Shown here piece after piece: positions 27,007 to 33,829 of a stretch of DNA of 64,000 nucleotides. Location of the stretch: the NCBI RefSeq assembly GCF_014230355.1, contig NZ_JACLAX010000002.1:186001-250000 (forward strand). The letters run 5' to 3'. A model generated the notes under the pieces. That model ran no database searches. It was not told where the DNA came from and was given only the letters and a program-made list of their open reading frames with translations. Numbering within the stretch: the first letter of the stretch is position 1; the number at the start of each line of letters is the position of its first letter. The position numbers and the translations under genes are program-made. Source of the DNA: Novosphingobium piscinae. GTDB lineage: Bacteria > Pseudomonadota > Alphaproteobacteria > Sphingomonadales > Sphingomonadaceae.

Positions 27007-28212
27007 TTGCACAGCTATCCTGACGCATCGGCTGTAGTCCGCGCGCTCGCGCCCGACGAACCCGTTATCGTGAACCGTCCGCAGGCCGCGGCGCGTGCTG
27101 CCCGCTTCTTCGTCGAAGCGTTCCCGGGCAAATCGCTTTACGCGGTCAAGGCCAATCCCTCGCCGGACCTGCTCAAGGTCCTGTGGGACAACGGGGTGAC
27201 GCATTACGACGTTGCCTCGATTGCCGAGGTGCGCCTGGTCCGCAGCGTCCTGCCCGAGGCGACCCTGTGCTTCATGCACCCGGTCAAGACGGCCAGCGCC
27301 ATTGCCGAGGCCTACAAGGTCCACGGCGTGCGCACCTTCAGCCTCGACACCCAGGAAGAGCTCGACAAGATCGTCGCCGCCACTGCGGATGACGCGGGCG
27401 AAGCGGCGACCGATCTGGCGCTGTGCGTGCGTCTGCGCGTGTCCTCGGAATACTCCGAGCTGAGCCTGGCGTCCAAGTTCGGGATCGATCTGGCCGATGC
27501 CGGCCCGCTGCTGCAGGCGACCCGCCAGGTGGCCGACAGCCTGGGCATCTGCTTCCACGTCGGCAGCCAGGCGATGACCCCCTTCGCCTATGTCCAGGCG
27601 CTGGAGCGCGTGCGCGCCGCGATCGTGGACGCAGCGGTCACCATCGACATCGTCGATGTCGGCGGTGGGTTCCCGTCGATCTACCCGGGCATGGAGCCGC
27701 CGCCGCTGGAGGATTACTTCGGCGCGATCCATCGCGCGGCCGAATCGCTGCCGGTGTCCTATTCGTCCGAGCTGTGGTGCGAGCCCGGCCGTGCGCTCTG
27801 CGCCGAGTACAATTCGGTGGTGGTCAAGGTCGAGAAGCGCCGCGGCGACGAACTTTACATCAACGACGGTGCCTATGGCACGCTGTTCGACGCCGCGCAC
27901 ATCGCCTGGCGCTTCCCGGTGAAGTGCCTGAACGCCGATCGCGCGGGGGGCGAGGCCGAGTTCGCGTTCTATGGCCCGACCTGCGACGACGGGGACTTCA
28001 TGAAGGGCCCGTTCCTGCTGCCGGCCGACATTGCCGCGGGCGACTATATCGAGATCGGCATGCTGGGGGCCTATGGCGCGGCGATGAAGACCCGCTTCAA
28101 CGGCTTCGGCGAGGGCGAGATCGTGCTTGCCGCTGACGAGCCGATGGCCAGCCAGTACCGCGGCGACCGGCGCGATCCGCGCATGTCGGACAACGTGGTA
28201 TCGCTGCGCTGA
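27007..28212 (+). CDS. odc: ornithine/lysine decarboxylase, PLP type III (alanine-racemase fold)
   Basis: Makes putrescine from ornithine (some homologues also use lysine). The 401 residues have the PLP lysine in LYAVKANPSPDLLK near 41-54, the ASIAEVR segment near 69, SKFG near 158, FHVGSQ near 180, DVGGGFPS near 217, the EPGRALC glycine-rich acid near 259, and the catalytic Cys in GPTCDDGD near 322. The start is set at TTG 27007, as the leader RNA occupies the sequence before it; an in-frame ATG at 26935 lies inside the leader. It supplies putrescine to the upstream carboxyspermidine enzymes. Confidence 0.92.
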   Translation: MHSYPDASAVVRALAPDEPVIVNRPQAAARAARFFVEAFPGKSLYAVKANPSPDLLKVLWDNGVTHYDVASIAEVRLVRSVLPEATLCFMHPVKTASAIAEAYKVHGVRTFSLDTQEELDKIVAATADDAGEAATDLALCVRLRVSSEYSELSLASKFGIDLADAGPLLQATRQVADSLGICFHVGSQAMTPFAYVQALERVRAAIVDAAVTIDIVDVGGGFPSIYPGMEPPPLEDYFGAIHRAAESLPVSYSSELWCEPGRALCAEYNSVVVKVEKRRGDELYINDGAYGTLFDAAHIAWRFPVKCLNADRAGGEAEFAFYGPTCDDGDFMKGPFLLPADIAAGDYIEIGMLGAYGAAMKTRFNGFGEGEIVLAADEPMASQYRGDRRDPRMSDNVVSLR

Positions 28213-28236
28213 CCTGATCTTCCTGGGCAATTGGGA

Positions 28237-28264
28237 GGGCTCGTCCGCAAGGGCGAGCCCTTTT
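28237..28264 (+). terminator. rho-independent terminator after ornithine decarboxylase
   Basis: GGGCTCGTCC-GCAA-GGGCGAGCCC, a 10-bp stem with one G-U pair and a GNRA loop, is followed directly by TTTT. It is 24 bp after the stop codon. Confidence 0.9.
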
Positions 28265-28296
28265 CATCAGCTTTGGAGCGCTGCCGAACTCGACTT

Positions 28297-28325
28297 CGTC
28301 ATGCTGAACGTGTTCCAGCATGACG
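28297..28325. repeat. small palindrome CGTCATGCTGAAC
   Basis: CGTCATGCTGAAC and GTTCCAGCATGACG form a hairpin with one bulged base, between the ornithine decarboxylase terminator and the convergent regulator gene. It may serve as a terminator for the minus-strand gene, though no T-run follows. Confidence 0.5.
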
Positions 28326-28360
28326 TTTGAGCGATGTGGGACCGGCAACGGCCGAACCCC

Positions 28361-29767
28361 CTACCGATCCGCGAACATGAACGGCGCGATGCCGCGGCGC
28401 TGGTCGTCCGCGAGCAGTTCGCGGCCGATCGGCGGGACGGCGCGGGCCTCGCAGTCGGCGCGCTGGCAGAGCCGGCAGTTCACGCCGATCGGGGTGGCCT
28501 CCGCCGTGGCCGGATCGGCCCCGCGCGCATAGGCCAGCCGCCCCGCGTGCTCCGCCGCGCAGACCAGCGCCACCGAGCGCACGGCGGCCGGAGCGCCGAA
28601 GTGGCGCGGCTCGCCCCCGACAGTCCGGGCGATGGTGAAGAAGCGGCGGGTATCGGGCAGTTCGAGCCACTGGGTGACGATCTGCCCCGGGGTGCGGAAG
28701 GTGTCGTGCACCCGCCACAGCGGGCATGATCCGCCATGCGGCGCATAGGGAAAGCCCGCGCCGTCGAGCAGCTTGGAGACATTGCCGGCCGCATCGAGCC
28801 GGACCATGAAGAAGGGCACGCCCTCGTGGCCGGGCCGGGCCAGCGTGGTCAGGCGATGGGCCACCTGCTCGAAACTCATCCCGAACACACCGCCCAGCGC
28901 GGCGACATCGTAGCCCCGGCTCTCCGCCGCCTTGATGAAGCGGTCATAGGGCATGACCAGTGCGGCGGCGGCATAGGCGGCAAGGTTGCGGCGGGCGAGG
29001 GCCACGGCGGACTTGTCGGGCAGGTCGGCGGCCCGGGCCAGCTGGACGATCTCGTCGCGCATGGTGGTCCAGGCGATATGCAGCGCCAGCTGGAACTTGC
29101 GGGCCGAGGTGTCGAGCGAATCGTCGATCAGCACCTGGTCGTTGTGGCGGTCGTAGCGGCGCACCGATTCGACCATGACCTCGGGCGGCATGAAGCGCAC
29201 CCGCACGCCCTTGCGCTTGCGCAGCCATTCGGCCGCGGCACCGTGCTCGGCAATCTCTGCGGCCAGTTCCTCGGCCCGGACATCGAGCGTGGGAAAGTGG
29301 TTGCGATTGGCGGAGAAGAACTCCTGCACCGCGCGCACCGGATCGGGCGTACCGGGTTCGCTGGCCGCGGCGCCCAACCGGCGGTCGGCCAGCACCTGCT
29401 GTTCGCGCGCGTAGGCGCCGTGCAGCCGCAGGATCGCCTCGGCCACGCCGGGAAACGAGGTGGCGAGATCGGCGATCTCGAGCGCGGGCAGGTCGATCCC
29501 CTCCAGCAGGGGATCGCGCATGACCTCGGCGATACGCCGGGCGTAGTCGTCGGCGTCCTCGCTGGCGAGGTCGGCGATCTCGAGCTGGTAGGACTTGGCC
29601 AGCCTGAGCAGCAGCTCGGCGGTCACCGGACGCTGGTTGCGCTCGAGCAGGGCGATGTAGCTGGCCGAGATCGCCAGATCTTCGGCCATGCCCTGCTGGG
29701 TCAGGCCGAGTTCGCGGCGCAGGCGGCGCAGCCGGGGGCCAAGATAGAGGGGGCGGGACTGGCTCAT
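28361..29767 (-). CDS. short-chain fatty acyl regulator (ScfR/RamB/PrpC-like, XRE-family)
   Basis: A 468-aa transcription factor: an N-terminal XRE helix-turn-helix (LRRLRRELGLTQQGMAEDLA near residues 13-32, then SASYIALLERNQRPVT), an ImmA/IrrE-like middle domain with a degenerate zinc motif (LALHIAWTTMRDE near 225), and a C-terminal DUF2083 domain with cysteines in GGSCPLW and NCRLCQRADC. Relatives (RamB, PrpC, ScfR) respond to acyl-CoA and control acetate or propionate catabolism. Its divergent position next to aceA, with a palindromic site between them, indicates that it regulates the glyoxylate shunt and itself. Confidence 0.88.
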   Translation of the reverse strand: MSQSRPLYLGPRLRRLRRELGLTQQGMAEDLAISASYIALLERNQRPVTAELLLRLAKSYQLEIADLASEDADDYARRIAEVMRDPLLEGIDLPALEIADLATSFPGVAEAILRLHGAYAREQQVLADRRLGAAASEPGTPDPVRAVQEFFSANRNHFPTLDVRAEELAAEIAEHGAAAEWLRKRKGVRVRFMPPEVMVESVRRYDRHNDQVLIDDSLDTSARKFQLALHIAWTTMRDEIVQLARAADLPDKSAVALARRNLAAYAAAALVMPYDRFIKAAESRGYDVAALGGVFGMSFEQVAHRLTTLARPGHEGVPFFMVRLDAAGNVSKLLDGAGFPYAPHGGSCPLWRVHDTFRTPGQIVTQWLELPDTRRFFTIARTVGGEPRHFGAPAAVRSVALVCAAEHAGRLAYARGADPATAEATPIGVNCRLCQRADCEARAVPPIGRELLADDQRRGIAPFMFADR

Positions 29768-29814
29768 GGGCAGACAATGCGGCCGGTGTGGTTAACGACT
29801 GCACAACCCTAGGA

Positions 29815-29862
29815 TGTAAAGTTGTACGGATCAACACAGCTTTACAAAGAATAGCTGTAAAG
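29815..29862. promoter_or_regulatory. candidate operator for the ScfR/RamB-like regulator (three TGTAAAG half-sites)
   Basis: TGTAAAGTT at 29815-29823, CTTTACA at 29840-29846 and TGTAAAG at 29856-29862. The last two form a perfect inverted repeat with a 9-bp spacer. The sites sit midway in the 188-bp gap between the regulator and isocitrate lyase, where a shared operator would be expected. RamB-type regulators bind AT-rich (A/G)TTTGCAAA-like sites, which is similar but not identical. Confidence 0.6.
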
Positions 29863-29955
29863 TTCGACAAACGCACGGAAACCGGCCTGTTCGGGAGGAG
29901 ACAGGAGGCGTAGCCGGACCTCGTCGCCACAGACCCCCGACAAGGAATTCGATCC

Positions 29956-31551
29956 GTGACCTACTCCCAGACCATTGCCGAGGCGCGCAGCGCGATCACC
30001 CCGAACGCTCCGACCTGGAGCGGCATCGAGGCCGAGAGCGTCGCCCGGATGCGGCTGCAGAACCGGTTCAAGACCGGGCTCGACATCGCGCGCTACACCG
30101 CGAAGATCATGCGCGAGGACATGGCGGCCTATGACGCCGATCCTTCGCTCTACACCCAGTCGCTGGGCTGCTGGCACGGATTCATCGGTCAGCAGAAGCT
30201 GATCGCGATCAAGAAGCACTTCGGGTCGACCAAGCGGCGCTACCTCTACCTCTCGGGCTGGATGGTGGCGGCGCTGCGCAGCGAGTTCGGCCCGCTGCCC
30301 GACCAGTCGATGCACGAGAAGACCTCGGTGCCGGCCCTGATCGAGGAGCTCTACACCTTCCTGCGCCAGGCCGATGCCCGTGAGCTGGGCATGCTGTTCC
30401 GCGAGCTCGACGCCGCCCGGGCGGCGGGCGATGCGGTCAACCAGCACCGCCTGATGGGCAAGATCGATGCCTTCCAGACCCATGTCGTGCCGATCGTTGC
30501 CGATATCGACGCCGGCTTCGGCAATGCCGAGGCGACCTATCTGCTCGCCAAGAAGTTCATCGAGGCCGGCGCCTGCTGCATCCAGATCGAGAACCAGGTC
30601 TCGGACGAGAAGCAGTGCGGCCACCAGGATGGCAAGGTGACCGTGCCGCACGAGGACTTCATCGCGAAGATCCGCGCGGTGCGCTATGCCTTCATGGAAC
30701 TGGGCGTGGACGATGGCGTGATCGTGGCGCGCACCGACTCGCTCGGCGCCGGGCTGACCAAGCAGATCGCCTATGTCCGCGAGCCCGGCGATATCGGCGA
30801 TCAGTACAATGCCTTCCTCGATTGCGACGAGGTCGACCTGACCGCGATCGGCCACGGCGATGTGATCATCAGCCGCGACGGCAAGCTGCTGCGGCCCAAG
30901 CGCCTGCCCAGCAATCTCTACCAGTTCCGCCCCGGAACCGGCGAGGACCGCTGCGTGCTCGACTGCATCCACGCGCTCCAGAACGGCGCCGACCTGCTGT
31001 GGATCGAAACCGAGAAGCCGCACATCGGCCAGATCGGTGGCATGGTCCGCCGCATCCGCGAGGTGATCCCGAACGCCAAGCTGGTCTACAACAACTCGCC
31101 CAGCTTCAACTGGACACTGAACTTCCGCCAGCAGGTGTTCGATGCCTGGGCCGAGGCTGGCCGTGACGTGTCGGCCTATGACCGGGCGCGGCTGATGAGC
31201 GTGGACTACGACGGCACCGAACTGGCTGGCGAGGCCGACGAGCGGATCCGCACCTTCCAGGCGGACTCGGCGCGTGAGGCGGGCATCTTCCACCACCTCA
31301 TCACCCTGCCGACCTATCACACCGCCGCGCTCAGCACCGACAACCTCGCCAAGACCTACTTCGGCGACCAGGGCATGCTCGGCTACGTCAAGGGCGTGCA
31401 GCGCGAGGAGATCCGCCAGGGCATCGCTTGCGTGAAGCACCAGAACATGGCCGGTTCCGACATCGGCGACGACCACAAGGAATACTTCGCCGGCGAGGCC
31501 GCGCTCAAGGCCGGCGGCGCCCACAACACGATGAACCAGTTTGCTGCCTGA
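29956..31551 (+). CDS. aceA: isocitrate lyase
   Basis: Glyoxylate-shunt enzyme splitting isocitrate into succinate and glyoxylate. The 531-aa length is that of the longer proteobacterial type (as in Pseudomonas aeruginosa). The catalytic cysteine loop reads EKQCGHQDGK near residues 217-226; DIDAGFG near 181 and the NNSPSFNW segment near 378 belong to the active site. The start is GTG at 29956 (VTYSQTIAEARS). No malate synthase is in the window. It is probably followed in the same transcript by the 52-aa gene. Confidence 0.95.
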   Translation: MTYSQTIAEARSAITPNAPTWSGIEAESVARMRLQNRFKTGLDIARYTAKIMREDMAAYDADPSLYTQSLGCWHGFIGQQKLIAIKKHFGSTKRRYLYLSGWMVAALRSEFGPLPDQSMHEKTSVPALIEELYTFLRQADARELGMLFRELDAARAAGDAVNQHRLMGKIDAFQTHVVPIVADIDAGFGNAEATYLLAKKFIEAGACCIQIENQVSDEKQCGHQDGKVTVPHEDFIAKIRAVRYAFMELGVDDGVIVARTDSLGAGLTKQIAYVREPGDIGDQYNAFLDCDEVDLTAIGHGDVIISRDGKLLRPKRLPSNLYQFRPGTGEDRCVLDCIHALQNGADLLWIETEKPHIGQIGGMVRRIREVIPNAKLVYNNSPSFNWTLNFRQQVFDAWAEAGRDVSAYDRARLMSVDYDGTELAGEADERIRTFQADSAREAGIFHHLITLPTYHTAALSTDNLAKTYFGDQGMLGYVKGVQREEIRQGIACVKHQNMAGSDIGDDHKEYFAGEAALKAGGAHNTMNQFAA

Positions 31552-31567
31552 CGGCAGCGGGGAACCA

Positions 31568-31616
31568 GTTCGCGGCGTGAGCCGCGAACCCCTCCCCCAG
31601 GGTCGCGGGGGAGGGG
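31568..31616 (+). repeat. double hairpin between aceA and the 52-aa gene
   Basis: Two perfect hairpins in series: GTTCGCGGC-GTGA-GCCGCGAAC (31568-31589) and CCCCTCCCCC with GGGGGAGGGG (to 31616). The second resembles the arms of the 62-bp repeat family. It may stabilise or attenuate the message. Confidence 0.7.
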
Positions 31617-31636
31617 ACCAGCAAAGGAGAAGGACC

Positions 31637-31795
31637 ATGAGTGAACCGACCCGGGCCCGTGCGGTCCTGTCCACCGAGGATTTCAAGCTGATCCGCGAAG
31701 CCGTGCTGTTCTATCTGCGCGCGCACGAGGACGTGCCGGATTCGATCAAGTTCTCGAATCTCTATCACCGTCTTGGCAGCGCCGCCGGGCGCTGA
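31637..31795 (+). CDS. conserved 52-aa protein downstream of isocitrate lyase
   Basis: A short soluble acidic/basic-mixed protein with the segment STEDFKLIREAVLFYLRAHEDVPDSIKF, predicted as two helices. It is preceded by a strong AAGGAGAAGG site 5 nt before the ATG at 31637 and followed by a stable hairpin, so it is likely a real gene. No function is recognised; the setting suggests a link to the glyoxylate shunt. Confidence 0.65.
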   Translation: MSEPTRARAVLSTEDFKLIREAVLFYLRAHEDVPDSIKFSNLYHRLGSAAGR

Positions 31796-31822
31796 GCGGC
31801 ACCTGTTCCTGGGGAGGAACGG

Positions 31823-31854
31823 CCGGCCCGTCGCGCAACCGCGCGGCGGGCCGG
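31823..31854 (+). terminator. stable hairpin ending the aceA unit
   Basis: CCGGCCCGTCGCGC-AACC-GCGCGGCGGGCCGG is a 14-bp stem with one G-U pair. Only TT follows, so it is a terminator-like or message-stabilising hairpin rather than a classical intrinsic terminator. Confidence 0.55.
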
Positions 31855-31991
31855 TTGCCGTGGGGCCAGCTCTCCGGACCCCATGCGGGGAACCCCAGAA
31901 AAATTTCATCTCGCGCGAAGGGTTGGCGCGGCGGCGTCGTCAAAGACAGTGTGCACCGCCGATGGGGCACGCGACAGATCAGGAGACGACG

Positions 31992-32330
31992 ATGAAGGCG
32001 ATCACGATGTCCACGCTGGTGCTGGGTCTGGCAGCCATGGCGAGCTTCGCTCCGGGGGTGGCGGCGGCGGCCGAGGGAACGGCCGAGGGGCGCGGTGGAG
32101 CAATCGGTACCGGCGAGGCGAGCGGGCGCGGGATCGGCGTCGGCCGCGGCACGGTGAGCGGCACCGGCATGGTGATCTACCGCGGCGCCGATGGATCGAT
32201 CCAGCGTCAGCGCGGGACGGGCACCGTGTCGGGCCGCGGCGTGGCGATCGGCCGGGGCACCTTTACCGGGCGCGGCGCGGTGGCCGGTCGCGGCAGCGTC
32301 AGCGGCATGGGCCGGGCGCGCGGGTTCTGA
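31992..32330 (+). CDS. secreted glycine-rich hexad-repeat protein
   Basis: A 112-aa protein with a signal peptide (about 1-26, ending GVAAAA). The mature part is almost entirely hexads with Gly at positions 1 and 3: GRGGAI, GTGEAS, GRGIGV, GRGTVS, then a break (MVIYRGADGSIQRQR), then GTGTVS, GRGVAI, GRGTFT, GRGAVA, GRGSVS, GMGRAR. Position 5 is mostly small or hydrophobic, position 2 mostly Arg. Such strict periodicity suggests a solenoid or sheet stack. An AGGAG site lies 6 nt before the ATG. It is unrelated to the other proteins here and precedes a sigma/anti-sigma pair. No known function. Confidence 0.7.
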   Translation: MKAITMSTLVLGLAAMASFAPGVAAAAEGTAEGRGGAIGTGEASGRGIGVGRGTVSGTGMVIYRGADGSIQRQRGTGTVSGRGVAIGRGTFTGRGAVAGRGSVSGMGRARGF

Positions 32331-32408
32331 CCACGGCTTGTAGGATCGCCGGCGGTTGGGAATGATGCAGGCCCAGCCACCGGCGCTCCGCCCCCGCAGG
32401 ATATCCGT

Positions 32409-33032
32409 TTGATCCGTCAGTTCGTCTCCGGTTCCAGACCGCGTCCGCCCGCTCCCGCCGGCGCCGACGAGGCTGCGCTGTTGGCGCGGATCGCCCGGCG
32501 CGATGCCGCGGCGTTCCGGACGGTGGTCGAGCGGTACGGCGCCGTGCCCCACCGGATCGCGGCCCGCCTGCTCGGCAGTCCGGTCGATGCCGAGGACGTG
32601 GCCCAGGAGGCGCTGCTGCGCCTGTGGCGTCTGGCCGATCGCGTGACCGAGATCCGCTCGCTGCCCGGCTGGTTGCAGTCGGTGGCGACCAACCTGTGCC
32701 TTGACCGGCTGCGCCAGCGCGCCCGCCGCGGGGATGCCGCCGCGTTGCCGGAGGACCTTGCCGATACCGTGCCGGGCGCCGACAGCCAGATCGCGCTTGG
32801 CCAGACCGCCGACGCGGCCCAGCGGGCGATCGCCCGCCTGCCCGACCGGCAGCGCGCCGCAATCGTGCTGACCTATTACGAGGAGCTGCCCAATGCCACC
32901 GCGGCCGACATGCTGGACATGACGATCAAGGGCTTCGAATCGCTGTTGTTCCGTGCCCGGGCCGCATTGCGGCAGGAGCTGGCCGGGCTGCGGCGCGACG
33001 GATGGGACGAGGACGATCCGGGCCATGACTGA
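32409..33032 (+). CDS. RNA polymerase sigma factor, ECF (sigma-70 family)
   Basis: A 207-aa extracytoplasmic-function sigma factor. Region 2 shows AAFRTVVERYGAVPHRIAARL and the core-binding SPVDAEDVAQEALLRLWRL near residues 58-76; region 4 has LPDRQRAAIVLTYYEELPNAT and the recognition helix AADMLDMTIKGFESLLFRARAALR near 160-190. The first ~20 residues are an extra Pro-rich extension, and the TTG start at 32409 is uncertain; a start nearer residue 20 is possible. It overlaps the next gene by 8 bp, as sigma/anti-sigma pairs usually do. Confidence 0.85.
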   Translation: MIRQFVSGSRPRPPAPAGADEAALLARIARRDAAAFRTVVERYGAVPHRIAARLLGSPVDAEDVAQEALLRLWRLADRVTEIRSLPGWLQSVATNLCLDRLRQRARRGDAAALPEDLADTVPGADSQIALGQTADAAQRAIARLPDRQRAAIVLTYYEELPNATAADMLDMTIKGFESLLFRARAALRQELAGLRRDGWDEDDPGHD

Positions 33033-33801
33033 TCCCCGTGACGGCTTTACCGCCGAGGAGCGCGCCGTGCTGGACGCCTACCGCGTATCCGGTCCCTCGG
33101 TCGACTGGGTCGACCGGGTGATGTCCGCCGTCGACGGCGAGGCCCAGCCGTCCCAGCCTTCCCTGCCGCCGCTGCCGGCCCCGCGCCGGCGTGGGGGGCG
33201 CTGGGGGCGGCCGGTGGTTCGCGCGGCCCTGATCCTGTCCGGCACGGCCATGGTCACCGCAGCGGCGGCCGAACAGGGCGTGTTCGGGCCGGTCGCACAG
33301 CGGCAGGTCCAGGCGGTGGTGGCTGCAGCGCTGGCCCCGGTCACCCGCACCCGCCCCGCCGCGCCGCGCGCCGCCGTGCCGATCGCGGTCGACAGTGCCG
33401 CGCCGCTGGCGGCGGCCACGCCTCCCGTCCTGCCGCCGGCCACCGCGCCCGAGCGGATCGCGCCGGTCCTGTCGCGCCTGCAGGCCAACCCGCAGACCGC
33501 GCCCCGGGTCGCGCGCTATCTCGAGCGCCGCGCCCAGCGGCAGGAGGCGCGCGGCGAGGCCCCGACCCCGCCCGACCTGGCCGAACTGATCCGCGATTAT
33601 CGCCAGCTGCCGCCAGCCCGCCAGAAACGGCTGCGCGAGCAGCTGCGCCGGCTCCCGCCCGAGGATCAGGCCGAGATCCGCGCACTGATCCGCCAGTACC
33701 GCGCCGAGCGCCGCGCATCCGCCCGGTCCGCGCCCGGCCCAGCCGAAGCCCCGTCCGCCGCCGCTGAAGAGCCCGCCACCGCCGAACCTGCGTCGCGCTG
33801 A
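33025..33801 (+). CDS. single-pass membrane protein, probable anti-sigma factor
   Basis: A 258-aa protein translationally coupled to the ECF sigma gene. Order: a short cytoplasmic N-terminus (about 1-60, Pro-rich at its end), one membrane helix at about 66-85 (VVRAALILSGTAMVTAAAAE), a periplasmic Ala/Pro-rich region, then a charged helical segment with paired LPPARQKRLREQLRRLPPED motifs near 190-215 like DUF3106, and an Ala/Pro tail. It has no recognisable zinc HxxxCxxC anti-sigma motif. The topology and gene coupling suggest it holds the sigma factor and senses an envelope signal. Confidence 0.65.
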   Translation: MTDPRDGFTAEERAVLDAYRVSGPSVDWVDRVMSAVDGEAQPSQPSLPPLPAPRRRGGRWGRPVVRAALILSGTAMVTAAAAEQGVFGPVAQRQVQAVVAAALAPVTRTRPAAPRAAVPIAVDSAAPLAAATPPVLPPATAPERIAPVLSRLQANPQTAPRVARYLERRAQRQEARGEAPTPPDLAELIRDYRQLPPARQKRLREQLRRLPPEDQAEIRALIRQYRAERRASARSAPGPAEAPSAAAEEPATAEPASR

Positions 33802-33829
33802 GGCGCGGTTCGTGGCGGGGCGCAAGGGC

